Positions 1 to 7,795 of a stretch of 48,208 bases of DNA are shown here, piece after piece. Below the pieces are notes generated by a model that was not told the origin of the DNA, did no database searches, and saw only the letters and a program-made list of their open reading frames with translations. Where the stretch lies: NCBI GenBank assembly GCA_038204465.1, contig JBBRCX010000024.1:1-48208 (forward strand), read 5' to 3'. Numbering within the stretch: the first letter of the stretch is position 1; each line of letters begins with the position of its first letter. The position numbers and the translations under genes were made by a program. This stretch comes from JBBRCX01 sp038204465. GTDB taxonomy: Bacteria; Planctomycetota; Phycisphaerae; Tepidisphaerales; Tepidisphaeraceae.

Positions 1-1
1 C

Positions 2-677
2 ATGGTCATCGGCCTGCAGACCACTTTCGCCGAGAACTGGCTCGAGTCGTCCGAGGAAATCCTCACCGGCGAGGAGTACTTCCCCGGCTGCCATCCAACC
101 AGCGACGGGCCCGTGGAAAGCGGCACGAGCGGCATCGTCGTAATCAGCGCCCCCTCGGCCGGCCGCGCGACGCGGGCGCGGATCCTGTTTCAGACCCTCC
201 TCGCCAGCGCGAAGCAGAGCATTCACATCACGACGCCGTACTTTCTCCCCGACCGCAGCGCCCGCGCCGAGATGATCCGCGCCATCAAAGAACGCGGCGT
301 GAAGCTCAGGATCCTCACGCCGGGCGACCACAGCGACCACGTCATGACCCGCCGCTCGAGCCGCCGCCGCTACGGCATGCTGCTCAAGGGAGGGGCCGAG
401 ATTTACGAGTACCAGCCCTCCATGATCCATGCCAAGGTAATGGTGATCGACGGGACGTGGAATGTCGTCGGCACCACCAACTTCGATAGCCGATCCTTCG
501 GCCTGAACGACGAAGTCAACGTCGCCGCCTGCGCAGCGCCTCGCCGCGAGGCTCGACGAAGACTTCAACAAAGACCTCGCCAAGAGCGAGCGCATCACCT
601 ATGAGAAGTGGGTCCGCCGCCCGTTTCACGAAAAGATCGTCGAAGCGCTGACCTGGGTGCTGGAGAGACAGTCTTAG
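2..677 (+). pseudogene. Cardiolipin synthase / phospholipase D-like 3' fragment, frameshifted
   Basis: This is the C-terminal half of a PLD-superfamily cardiolipin synthase, which would make cardiolipin from phosphatidylglycerol at the inner membrane. The second HKD motif is visible (HAKVMVID, codons about 428-451), followed by GTTNFDSRSF and NDEVN, the usual order in this family. The N-terminal half, with the first HKD motif and membrane segments, lies beyond the left edge; the ATG at position 2 is internal. After NDEVN (about 524-540) the reading frame breaks. The family-like tail (LAARLDEDFNKDL, then ending in VLERQS) continues in the +1-shifted frame to a TAG at 675-677. An extra base or two missing bases near 530-540 would explain it. 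It is either a recent disabling mutation or a sequencing error. The family call is strong; whether the gene is broken is uncertain. Confidence 0.75.
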
Positions 678-716
678 GATTTTCGATTCTCGAATTTGCG
701 ATTTTCCATTGATTGA
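678..716 (+). repeat. AT-rich heptad-type repeat directly after the cardiolipin synthase stop
   Basis: Immediately after the TAG the sequence runs as degenerate 7-8 base units of the type GATTTTC, GATTCTC, GAATTTGC, GATTTTC, then CATTGATTG. It is much richer in A and T than its surroundings. A related array lies at 1317-1368 in the opposite orientation. Confidence 0.6.
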
Positions 717-830
717 ATCGTCCGGCACGGACAGCTCGGTTTTAATCGGCCATCAGGTGCTCAGTGCTCGCGCTGATTGCCTTCGACCCTTGAACACGGG
801 GGTGCGCAGGGGCTATGGTTGTGGGTAAGT

Positions 831-1211
831 ATGGCGCAGTCGCTCGATCAGTGGATCGCGGGGTTTCGGTTGGACGAGTTCTTGTGCGCGCACGTGGCGC
901 GAGTGTTCGCCACGCTTCCGGGCGCTGTTCGCGATGGGCTGGTGAACGATCCGTCCTTTACGCTCTGCGATTATGAGCCGGGACCGGGCGTGGTCGCGCA
1001 GATCCTGGTGGGATCGCCCGGACGCAAAGGCGGCAGCCGGTCCGTCGTGTTGAAGCGCACCCTCCGCCGCCGGCCCGTCGAGTTTGTGCGCTACGTGATC
1101 GCTCATGAGCTTGCCCACGCGCACCTGCGCAACGCCGGCCGCTGGCCCGGCGACGACCCCGAGCACGCCGCCGACGCCCTCGCCGCCGAGTGGGGCTACC
1201 CACGGCCTTGA
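831..1211 (+). CDS. Small putative zinc metallopeptidase-like protein (HExxH)
   Basis: A 126-residue protein with a HELAH motif at residues 92-96 (DNA 1104-1118), in the pattern VIAHELAHAHLRN. Further on, a conserved-looking DDPEHAADALAAEWG stretch could provide a third ligand. This is the layout of small gluzincin-like or SprT-like domains, but I cannot assign a named family. No signal peptide or membrane segment is visible. An in-frame TTG at 777 would add 18 residues of poor quality, so the ATG at 831 is preferred. Its plus-strand neighbour upstream is the broken lipid-synthesis gene; the gene to the right is convergent. Substrate is unknown. Confidence 0.6.
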   Translation: MAQSLDQWIAGFRLDEFLCAHVARVFATLPGAVRDGLVNDPSFTLCDYEPGPGVVAQILVGSPGRKGGSRSVVLKRTLRRRPVEFVRYVIAHELAHAHLRNAGRWPGDDPEHAADALAAEWGYPRP

Positions 1212-1240
1212 TGCTCGCTCAACTCTGAAAGAGAAGAAAA

Positions 1241-1281
1241 TTCAGCCACCGATGGGGCACCGATGAACACCGATGCAGGGA
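1241..1281. repeat. Short CACCGATG repeat (three copies)
   Basis: Three copies of CACCGATG start at 1247, 1258 and 1268, so the period is 10-11 bases. The element lies in the spacer between two convergent genes and next to the heptad array at 1317-1368. Read on the minus strand it resembles the degenerate CATCGGTG-type strings seen in intergenic DNA of planctomycetes and related phyla; that resemblance is from memory. Confidence 0.5.
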
Positions 1282-1316
1282 TCCAGGAGCAGCGCCGCAA
1301 CCTGAACTGAATGGTG

Positions 1317-1368
1317 CAATCTCAATCTCAAATGGCAAATTGCAAATCGCTAATCGCAAATCAATCAA
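1317..1368 (-). repeat. Heptad repeat overlapping the stop of the acyltransferase gene
   Basis: Read on the minus strand, the array gives successive heptads GATTTGC, GATTAGC, GATTTGC, AATTTGC, CATTTGA, then GATTGA and GATTGC. The TGA of the acyltransferase gene (1363-1361) lies inside the first units. The same kind of array follows the stop of the upstream gene at 678 in the mirror orientation, so both sit at 3' ends of genes. Confidence 0.65.
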
Positions 1369-2290
1369 ACTTTTCCGGCGTCTCGCCTTTCGGGCGGGTT
1401 TTCCACCTGCGGTGAACCCACAGGTATTGGCCGGGATCGGCGCGGACGAAGTCCTCGATTCCCTTGCTGTATCGCTGCGTGATGTAGCGCAGCGGATCCG
1501 GCTGCGGCTTCCAGTCCTGTGGATAGATGATGTCCTGCACACCCACGCGGAAGCGAAAGCGATCGCCGACCCGTCGGGCGTAGCCGACGACGACCGGAAC
1601 CTCGTATTCCATCGCCAGCAGCCCGATTGATTTGTAGGTGCTCGCCTTGCGCCCGAAGAAGTCGACGAAGATCCCTTTGCTGCCGGCGTTCTGGTCGGCG
1701 ATGAACGCGGCCGTGCCGTGCCGAGCCAGCACATCCGTGACTTCGCTCGTCGCCCCTTTCTTTGCGATGATCCGCTGCCCCTGCCGCTCGCGGACCCCCA
1801 GCAGCCAATCGTTGACGTACGGATTGTCCAGCGGCCGCGCGATGCTCGTGGTCTCAAAGCCGAGCGTCGCTAACACGTAGCCGAGGATCTCCCAGTTTCC
1901 ATAGTGGCCGGTCAGCAGGATCACGCCGGCGTTGCGCCGCACGAGCAAGCTGACGACCTCGCGGAAGTTTTCCAGCTCGACATAGCGCGACCAGGTATTC
2001 AGGTGGATCAGCCGCGTCGTGAAGAGCACCTCGACGAACAGCATGACCATCTGCTGCATGCTCCGCCGGGCGAGGAACTGGCGGTCGCTCTCAGTCATGT
2101 CGGGGAAACTTCGGTGCAGGTTTCCCAGGGCGCGGTTGCGATGCTTGCGATCGATCGCATACAGCCCGCTCCCCAGAAGCCGGGCGGTGCGAAGATTGGC
2201 GTCCACCGGGAAGCAGTGAAGGAGCATCGACACCAGGCGCAAGCCGACGTACTGCAGTCCGTCGATCAACGCGTTGCGCGGCGTGGCCAT
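1361..2290 (-). CDS. LpxL/HtrB-type lysophospholipid (lipid A) acyltransferase
   Basis: A 309-residue member of the LpxL/LpxM acyltransferase family, which moves an acyl chain from acyl-ACP to a lipid A precursor or other lysophospholipid at the inner membrane. The catalytic H-x4-E motif is seen as GHYGNWE, H129 and E134. The DQNAGSKGIFVDFFG segment further on is typical of the family. The N-terminus has an amphipathic or hydrophobic stretch (residues about 11-30) suited to membrane attachment. The frame stays open to 2371, but family homology starts at MATPRNALID, so the ATG at 2290 is chosen; no Shine-Dalgarno is seen there. It suggests an outer membrane with LPS-like lipid, in line with planctomycete biology. 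The exact acyl acceptor cannot be read from sequence. Confidence 0.85.
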   Translation of the reverse strand: MATPRNALIDGLQYVGLRLVSMLLHCFPVDANLRTARLLGSGLYAIDRKHRNRALGNLHRSFPDMTESDRQFLARRSMQQMVMLFVEVLFTTRLIHLNTWSRYVELENFREVVSLLVRRNAGVILLTGHYGNWEILGYVLATLGFETTSIARPLDNPYVNDWLLGVRERQGQRIIAKKGATSEVTDVLARHGTAAFIADQNAGSKGIFVDFFGRKASTYKSIGLLAMEYEVPVVVGYARRVGDRFRFRVGVQDIIYPQDWKPQPDPLRYITQRYSKGIEDFVRADPGQYLWVHRRWKTRPKGETPEKFD

Positions 2291-2476
2291 CGGTGGGCGG
2301 GATTGTAAAAGCTGCCACCGCGATTGGAAGCAGCCGCCCCAGGGGCAGCGATCGCTCCGGTTTGGCAACAAGCAGCCAGTCGGATATCAAAGCGGACAGC
2401 GACTGCGGGATATCGATGAAGCCCAGGGGATTGACGGGCGAATTCGTGGAGAACTTATCCAAATCGCGAATCGCAC

Positions 2477-2484
2477 GGGGAGGA
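2477..2484 (+). promoter_or_regulatory. Ribosome binding site of the first GYF gene
   Basis: GGGGAGGA lies seven bases before the ATG at 2492. It is one of the clearest Shine-Dalgarno sites in the window and fixes the start. Confidence 0.6.
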
Positions 2485-2491
2485 CATTGTC

Positions 2492-2980
2492 ATGGAAGAA
2501 TGGCAGTGGTATTTCGCGCAGGGCGGACAGCAACAGGGACCGGTGGCAACTGCGGCGCTGCGCGATATGCTGAGCAGCGGCCGGTTGCGCCCGTTCGACC
2601 TCGTATGGCACAAGGGCATGCCGCAGTGGGCGCCGGCCGACAGCATCGAAGGACTTGTTCCCGCGGGGCTGCCGATCGGGTATGCGGGGCTCCCGCAGCC
2701 AGGCTCGTCGGATATCGGTCAGAGCGCCGGCACGCGCTGGCTCCTGCCGGTGGGAAGGTCCGGCTGGGCGATCGCGGCGGGATACCTGGGACTTTTCAGC
2801 CTGCTGGTCCTGCCGGCGCCGGTTGCGCTCATCGTCTCCATCGTCGCGCTGCGCGACATCAAGAAGCACCCGGAGCGGCACGGCAAGGGCAGGGCGATCT
2901 TCGGTTTGATCATGGGCGGAATCGGCACGGTGCTGGCGATCGTCATCTTCGTCGCTCGCGTTTTCGACGCAGGGGAATGA
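2492..2980 (+). CDS. GYF-domain small membrane protein with DUF4190-like tail
   Basis: A 162-residue protein. Residues 4-53 form a bacterial GYF_2 domain: W-x-W-Y at the start, QQQGPV, and a DLVWHKGMPQWAPA segment near the end. After a glycine/proline linker come two hydrophobic regions (about 91-120 and 135-156) flanking a charged RDIKKHPERHGKGRA loop, as in DUF4190 proteins. The GYF domain, known for binding proline-rich peptides, would face the cytoplasm if the protein is inserted N-in. The next gene encodes a second GYF protein 30 bases downstream, so the two are probably co-transcribed. Role unknown; a membrane scaffold is an inference. Confidence 0.75.
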   Translation: MEEWQWYFAQGGQQQGPVATAALRDMLSSGRLRPFDLVWHKGMPQWAPADSIEGLVPAGLPIGYAGLPQPGSSDIGQSAGTRWLLPVGRSGWAIAAGYLGLFSLLVLPAPVALIVSIVALRDIKKHPERHGKGRAIFGLIMGGIGTVLAIVIFVARVFDAGE

Positions 2981-3010
2981 CGCGGCCAAGTGCCTGCAAG
3001 AGGGGAACCG

Positions 3011-3706
3011 ATGAGCGACGACGACTGGTATTACCTCCGCAGCGGCCAGCAGGTCGGGCCGGTGGACGTCGCGCAGCTTCGCGACCTCTTCGGCTCAGGG
3101 CAGCTTCGCCCCGCCGACCTTGTCTGGACCGAAGGCCTGCAGTCGTGGGTCCCCGCCCAGCACGTGCCCCGCTTGTTTCACGCCCAACCGGCACAGGAGA
3201 TGCCGCCCCCGCTGGAATTCGCATCGCAGCCTGGCGCCGGCGGAATGCTCGGCTACTACACCCCCGCGCGAGAACAGGTGCCATACGCCGGGTTCTGGAT
3301 GCGCTTCGGCGCGCATCTGCTCGACCAGATCATCCTCGCCGCGGTGCAGTACTCGACGCTCTTCGCCGCCGTCAGAATCGCCGCCGCAGCCGACGCAAGT
3401 GATACCGTGCAGGCCGCGCTACAGGGCCTCAATTCCCTCGCGTTCATGATGATAGGCTGGCTGTATTACGCGTTCATGGAGTCTTCCTCCAGGCAGGCCA
3501 CCCTGGGGGAAATGGCGCTCGGAATCATCGTCGTCGACTACGCCGGCCAGCGCCTCACCTTCGGCAGGGCGAGCGGTCGCCACTTCGGAAAGATCCTCTC
3601 CGGTTTGATCTGCGGAATCGGCTTTATGATGGCCGGATGGACCGCGCGAAAACAGGCGCTGCACGATCAACTCGCCAGCACCCTCGTGGTCCGCAAAGCG
3701 CGTTGA
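3011..3706 (+). CDS. GYF-domain and RDD-family membrane protein
   Basis: A 231-residue protein with an N-terminal GYF_2 domain (residues 3-53, closely resembling the preceding gene: W-Y-Y-L, GQQVGPV, DLVWTEGLQSWVPA). A proline-rich linker follows, then an RDD domain (about 90-228) with FWMRFGAHLLDQ, a GEMALGIIVVD stretch and the closing ALHDQLASTLVV. Three or four membrane segments are expected. RDD proteins have been linked to transport and membrane physiology, but most lack a defined role. The ATG at 3011 is preferred over an in-frame start at 2990 because AGGGGAA lies three bases upstream of it. queA follows 20 bases after the stop on the same strand. Confidence 0.8.
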   Translation: MSDDDWYYLRSGQQVGPVDVAQLRDLFGSGQLRPADLVWTEGLQSWVPAQHVPRLFHAQPAQEMPPPLEFASQPGAGGMLGYYTPAREQVPYAGFWMRFGAHLLDQIILAAVQYSTLFAAVRIAAAADASDTVQAALQGLNSLAFMMIGWLYYAFMESSSRQATLGEMALGIIVVDYAGQRLTFGRASGRHFGKILSGLICGIGFMMAGWTARKQALHDQLASTLVVRKAR

Positions 3707-3726
3707 GTTTGTCGTAAGCTGAAGCG

Positions 3727-4764
3727 ATGCGCACCGACGACCTCGATTTCGAGCTGCCGACGGAACTGATTGCGCAGGAGCCCGCGGCGGATCGGGCCGG
3801 CTCGCGGCTCCTGCGTTACCGCCGCGCGGATCAAAGCATCGCGCATCATCAATTCCATGACCTGCCGCGGCTGCTGCGCCGCGGCGATCTCCTGGTCTTC
3901 AATGACGCGCGGGTGCTGCCCGCGCGGTTTTATTTGCGCAAGAGCAGCGGAGGCATTGTCGAAGGATTGTTTCTTCGTGAAGGGCCCGACGGAGCGTGGA
4001 CAGTGATGCTGAAAAACGCCGGGAGCGCCTCTGGCCAGGTGATGTCCTTCGCCGCCGACGAGCGCGTCGGCGCGAGGGTCCTGTCGAAAGAGGGCGAGCA
4101 GTATCGCATTGCGATAGAGTCCTTCGGGCCCGCGGCCCTGCTGCTCGAAAGGCTCGGTCGCATGCCGCTGCCGCCTTATATCAAGCGTGATAAGCAGCAG
4201 GACCAGCGCGATGCCCTGGACCGCGAGCGCTATCAGACCGTCTTCGCCCGCGTCCCCGGCGCGGTGGCCTCTCCCACCGCGGCGCTGCATTTTTCCCTGC
4301 CGCTTCTGGCCGCGCTTGCCACTGCCGGCGTGGAGCGGACATTCGTAACGCTTCACGTCGGGCTGGGAACCTTCAAGCCGGTGAGCGCCGAGCGGCTCGA
4401 AGACCATCGCATGCATGCCGAGCGTTACGCGATCGATCAGGAAGCAGCCGGCGCGATCAATCGAGCGAAGCGCGAGGGAAGGCGGATCGTTGCGGTCGGC
4501 ACGACAGCCGCCCGCGTGCTGGAGAGCCAACCGGCAGGGCATCCGCTTGTCGCAAAGGAAGACCAGACGGACATCTTCATCCGCCCGCCCTACGAGTGGA
4601 AGCATGTCGACGCGCTGATCACCAATTTCCATCTGCCGCGAAGCACCCTGATCGCGCTCGTCGCCGCGATGGCCGGCCTGGAAGAGCAACGCAGACTCTA
4701 TCAAATCGCAATCGAGCAGCGCTACCGTTTCTTTAGCTACGGGGATGCGATGCTGGTCGAATGA
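3727..4764 (+). CDS. queA: S-adenosylmethionine:tRNA ribosyltransferase-isomerase
   Basis: QueA (345 residues, normal length) transfers and isomerises the ribose of SAM onto preQ1 in the tRNA wobble position, giving epoxyqueuosine. The match runs end to end: the DFELPTELIAQEPA start, LLVFNDARVLPARF, the GRMPLPPYI segment, RYQTVFARVPGAVASPTA, THLHVGLGTF-like FVTLHVGLGTFKPV, and ITNFHLPRSTLIALVAA near the C-terminus. All of these are hallmarks of the family. It follows the two GYF genes closely and may share their transcript. No tgt or other queuosine gene is seen in the window. Confidence 0.95.
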   Translation: MRTDDLDFELPTELIAQEPAADRAGSRLLRYRRADQSIAHHQFHDLPRLLRRGDLLVFNDARVLPARFYLRKSSGGIVEGLFLREGPDGAWTVMLKNAGSASGQVMSFAADERVGARVLSKEGEQYRIAIESFGPAALLLERLGRMPLPPYIKRDKQQDQRDALDRERYQTVFARVPGAVASPTAALHFSLPLLAALATAGVERTFVTLHVGLGTFKPVSAERLEDHRMHAERYAIDQEAAGAINRAKREGRRIVAVGTTAARVLESQPAGHPLVAKEDQTDIFIRPPYEWKHVDALITNFHLPRSTLIALVAAMAGLEEQRRLYQIAIEQRYRFFSYGDAMLVE

Positions 4765-4784
4765 TTCTTTTGACCGGACCGACG

Positions 4785-4812
4785 GAACCCTTCTCTGCAT
4801 CCTGAAGGGTTC
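4785..4812. terminator. Hairpin between convergent queA and cytochrome genes
   Basis: A perfect 9-base inverted repeat (GAACCCTTC at 4785-4793, GAAGGGTTC at 4804-4812) with a 10-base loop. It sits between two genes that end towards each other, so it may stop transcription both ways. There is no strong T-run on either side. Confidence 0.4.
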
Positions 4813-4889
4813 GCACCTGCTCTATCTCGACCCTCTGTTGTCGCCTTTTCCAAATATGACGGCGCCACCTTCGACCGCCTCTCGGTGAA

Positions 4890-5309
4890 CTAGTTCTTTC
4901 GCGAATCAGGCGCGCCCATTTTGATCCAGTTTTCGAAGTCCTTGATCGTCGCCTCTGGAAGCTTGCCGCCTTTCTTTTCCGGCGGCATGTTGCGGTCGGA
5001 ATCGTCGTTGTTGTAGTGGATCGCCGCGACCAGGGCGCTCTTCTCCGGCTCCCCTGGCACCACCGCGGGGTCGCCCGACTCGCCGCCCTTGAGCATTCCT
5101 GCGTGCGTGTCCAGCCGCAGTTCGGCCTTGAGCTTCTTCGCGCCGGCACTGTGGCAGTCATAGCACTTGCTCACCAGCACCGGCTGGATCCTGGTCTCAA
5201 AGAACTCGATGCCTTCCTTCGCCGGCGCGGTCGTGGGCGCTTCAGCGGCCCTGACGCATACCCACACCGCCAGCAATACGAACACACCGCCACAGATCAT
5301 CTGACGCAT
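4890..5309 (-). CDS. Secreted planctomycete-type c-type cytochrome domain protein
   Basis: A 139-residue protein with an N-terminal signal peptide (MRQMICGG, then a VFVLLAVWVCV core ending near AAEA) and one haem-binding CxxCH (KCYDCHSAG). The following LKAELRLDTHAGMLKGG, GDPAVVPGEPEKSALVAAI and NMPPEKKGGKLPEATIKDFENWIKMGAP segments are the planctomycete cytochrome C (PSCyt1) pattern. In planctomycetes this domain is usually the N-terminus of a large DUF1549/DUF1553 protein. Here it stands alone, with no partner next to it. The start at 5309 is fixed by GGAGGAG upstream; the open frame extends to 5507 but overlaps the neighbouring promoter region. Function is probably periplasmic electron transfer, inferred. 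Confidence 0.8.
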   Translation of the reverse strand: MRQMICGGVFVLLAVWVCVRAAEAPTTAPAKEGIEFFETRIQPVLVSKCYDCHSAGAKKLKAELRLDTHAGMLKGGESGDPAVVPGEPEKSALVAAIHYNNDDSDRNMPPEKKGGKLPEATIKDFENWIKMGAPDSRKN

Positions 5310-5424
5310 GGATTTGTCTCCTCCGTCATCATTCTCTTCTTGCCAACTTGAGGCATTGTGCAGATGCGGAATGGTCGGGCAACGGTTGGTCGCATCGACG
5401 CGCCCGCGGTACGATCTGCCCGGC

Positions 5425-7659
5425 ATGGCAGACCCCCTGGCATTTCGCAATGCGCGGCTCGCCTTCTCGCTCGACTCGCGAACCGGCTCGCTCTTGAGCT
5501 TTGGCAATCATCGCCGGCAATTCATCGCGCCGGGTGGAGAGATCCGCCCGTTGTTCACGCTGCGATTCAGGGACGGCGATGGAAACAATATCGACCTGTC
5601 CTCGCTGCAGGCAGGCGGCTCCAGGTTCGTCGGCGCTCACAAGGGCGGTTCCGCCGAGCGCACGCTTCACTACGAGAAGCTCGGCCGCTTGCGGGTGAAT
5701 GTCGTCGTGACGGTCCGTTGCGACGCCGATGAGGCGCTGACGTACTGGACACTCGCCCTCGACAACGACACGGACCTGCTGCTCGAGTGGATCGACTTCC
5801 CCGGCGTCGTCGTCCCCAACGATCTTGTCGCGACGGGCGGCGACTCGCGAATCCTCTGGCCGGGAATGGAAGGCTGCCTGATCGAAGACGTCTCGCGGCG
5901 CGAGCGGGGCTGGATGCCCTATCGCCCGATGGACTACCCCAGCAAAGGCTGGGAGGGATATTTCCCCGGCCCGACGCCGACTCAGTTGATGGCCTACTAC
6001 GGTCTCGCGGGCGGTCTTTATTTCGCGGCGCACGATCCCGTCGGCCACGTGAAATCAATCGAGTACCACGCGGTTGATGGCGGCATCCGGCTGGAATACC
6101 GTCTGTTCCCCGGCGCGCCGGGTCGCGGTTCATACAAGATGCCTTTCGAGATGGCGCTCGGCGTCTTCGAGGGCGACTGGTACGACGCCGCCTCGATCTA
6201 TCGCGACTGGCGCGAGAAGTCAGATGCGACCAAATTCGTTTCCATCACTTCCAACCCGCGCGTGCCGGCATGGCTCGCCGACTCTCCGGTTGTCGTGACC
6301 TATCCCGTCCGCGGCACCCAGGACACCGGCGACATGACGCCCAATGCGTTCTACCCCTACACGGAAGCGCTGCCGCAGCTCAGTCGGCTTTCAAAAAGGT
6401 TCGACAGCCCGGTGCTCGCGCTTCTCATGCACTGGGAAGGCACCGCGCCGTGGGCGCCGCCCTATGTCTGGCCGCCCTTCGGCGGCGAGGCCGACTTCCG
6501 AAAGTTCATCGATGCCTTGCACGAGTCCGGAAACCTGGCCGGCGTCTACTGCAGCGGCATCGGCTGGACGCAGACGAGCAACCTCGTCCCCTACGACCGC
6601 TCGAAGGAGTTCGAGCAGCAGAACCTGGCCTCGATCATGTGCCTCTCCCCGAAGGGCGAATTGCCCAACTCCCTCATCTGCAATGGCCCCAGCGCCCAGC
6701 GGTGGGGGTACGACATGTGTCCTTCTCAGCAGTTCGTTCACAACGTGGTCGAAGGCGAAGTCGCGAAGATCCTCGACGCGCAAGTCGACTACATCCAATA
6801 CTTCGACCAGAACCTCGGCGGCGCTTCCTACCTCTGCTACGCCAAAGACCATGGCCATCCGCCCGCGCCGGGACTGTGGCAGGTGCACGCGATGCAGCAA
6901 CTCGCCGCGCGCCTTGGGGAGATGGCCGCCCGCGCAGCCCGGCCGGCGATCATCGGCTGCGAGTCCGCCGCCGCCGAGCCTTACCTGCCGCATCTGTTGT
7001 TCAATGACCTGCGCTACGAGATTGATTTCTTCATGGGCACGCCGGTGCCGCTGTATTCATTCCTGTTCCACGAATCGACCTGCAACTTCATGGGCAACCA
7101 GAACACGTCGACGGTGACGATCGACAGCAGCAGGTCGCCCGACCACGTGCTGCAGCGCCTGGCGATGGCTTTCAACGCCGGTGATGTGTTGACCGTCGTG
7201 ATGAAGGGGGGCGGCCACATCAACTGGGACTGGGGCACCCCCTGGAGCGAACCCGAACCGCAGCAGGAGCCGATCCTTCAGTTCATCCGGCATCTCAACG
7301 CCTGGCGCCGCGGTGCCGGCCGCGCCTTTCTCTTCGGCGGCAGAATGGAAAAGCCCTTCCCGCTCGCGAACGTAGCGACCGTCCCGGGGACCGTCCCCAT
7401 TCACCTGCGCCTCGGCGGCAGGATCGATCTCCCGATCCTTCTCACGAATCGCTGGCGAAACGCCGATGGCCGGACGGCGCAATTCATCGTCAATCCCACC
7501 AGGACCGTTCAGCAAGCTGTTTTGATGCTGGACGAACGGGAGCATCCGAAGGCGAAGGTGGGGACGGATCCCGAGGGAAAACTGGAAGCGGTGAGGATGA
7601 AGGCCGGCCGAATCGAGCTCGAAATTCAGCCATTGAGCGCGGCCATGATCATGCTTTGA
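5425..7659 (+). CDS. DUF6259-like glycoside-hydrolase-like protein
   Basis: A 744-residue protein without a clear signal peptide. The N-terminal third is beta-rich, as in sugar-enzyme sandwich domains. The middle, from about residue 280, has (beta/alpha)8-like features: ALLMHWEGTAPWAPP, GNLAGVYCSGIGWTQ, DYIQYFDQNLGG and IIGCESAAAEPYLP. The C-terminus returns to a beta-domain (PILLTNRWRN). This pattern recalls DUF6259 and related GH-like families of planctomycetes and Bacteroidetes, which are thought to act on polysaccharides. I cannot assign catalytic residues; the D in QYFDQNLGG and the E in GCESAAAEP are candidates. The ATG at 5425 is chosen because homology-like sequence starts with ADPLAFRNARLAFSLD. 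Divergent from the cytochrome gene. Confidence 0.65.
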   Translation: MADPLAFRNARLAFSLDSRTGSLLSFGNHRRQFIAPGGEIRPLFTLRFRDGDGNNIDLSSLQAGGSRFVGAHKGGSAERTLHYEKLGRLRVNVVVTVRCDADEALTYWTLALDNDTDLLLEWIDFPGVVVPNDLVATGGDSRILWPGMEGCLIEDVSRRERGWMPYRPMDYPSKGWEGYFPGPTPTQLMAYYGLAGGLYFAAHDPVGHVKSIEYHAVDGGIRLEYRLFPGAPGRGSYKMPFEMALGVFEGDWYDAASIYRDWREKSDATKFVSITSNPRVPAWLADSPVVVTYPVRGTQDTGDMTPNAFYPYTEALPQLSRLSKRFDSPVLALLMHWEGTAPWAPPYVWPPFGGEADFRKFIDALHESGNLAGVYCSGIGWTQTSNLVPYDRSKEFEQQNLASIMCLSPKGELPNSLICNGPSAQRWGYDMCPSQQFVHNVVEGEVAKILDAQVDYIQYFDQNLGGASYLCYAKDHGHPPAPGLWQVHAMQQLAARLGEMAARAARPAIIGCESAAAEPYLPHLLFNDLRYEIDFFMGTPVPLYSFLFHESTCNFMGNQNTSTVTIDSSRSPDHVLQRLAMAFNAGDVLTVVMKGGGHINWDWGTPWSEPEPQQEPILQFIRHLNAWRRGAGRAFLFGGRMEKPFPLANVATVPGTVPIHLRLGGRIDLPILLTNRWRNADGRTAQFIVNPTRTVQQAVLMLDEREHPKAKVGTDPEGKLEAVRMKAGRIELEIQPLSAAMIML

Positions 7660-7682
7660 TGCGCGCTCATCCCGGCTTGTAG

Positions 7683-7699
7683 CTCCCGTTGCCCGGGAG
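7683..7699. terminator. Hairpin between convergent DUF6259-like gene and lysA
   Basis: CTCCCG (7683-7688) and CGGGAG (7694-7699) can pair around a 5-base loop. It lies in the 136-base gap between two convergent stops. No T-run, so only a weak candidate. Confidence 0.3.
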
Positions 7700-7795
7700 T
7701 TCGCCGGCGAGATTCAACGCGCGTGCAACGTTTCGTTCGCACGTTGTCCGACGCAGCGAGAAGCCGTGCCAGGTGGAGGCCGTCAGAAATTCTCG

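Noticed and set aside
2293..3402. A 369-codon frame crossing both GYF genes
   Set aside because: Out of frame with two domain-supported genes, arginine-rich and unstructured.
3667..4800. A 377-codon minus-strand open frame opposite queA
   Set aside because: Antisense to queA; no recognisable domain.
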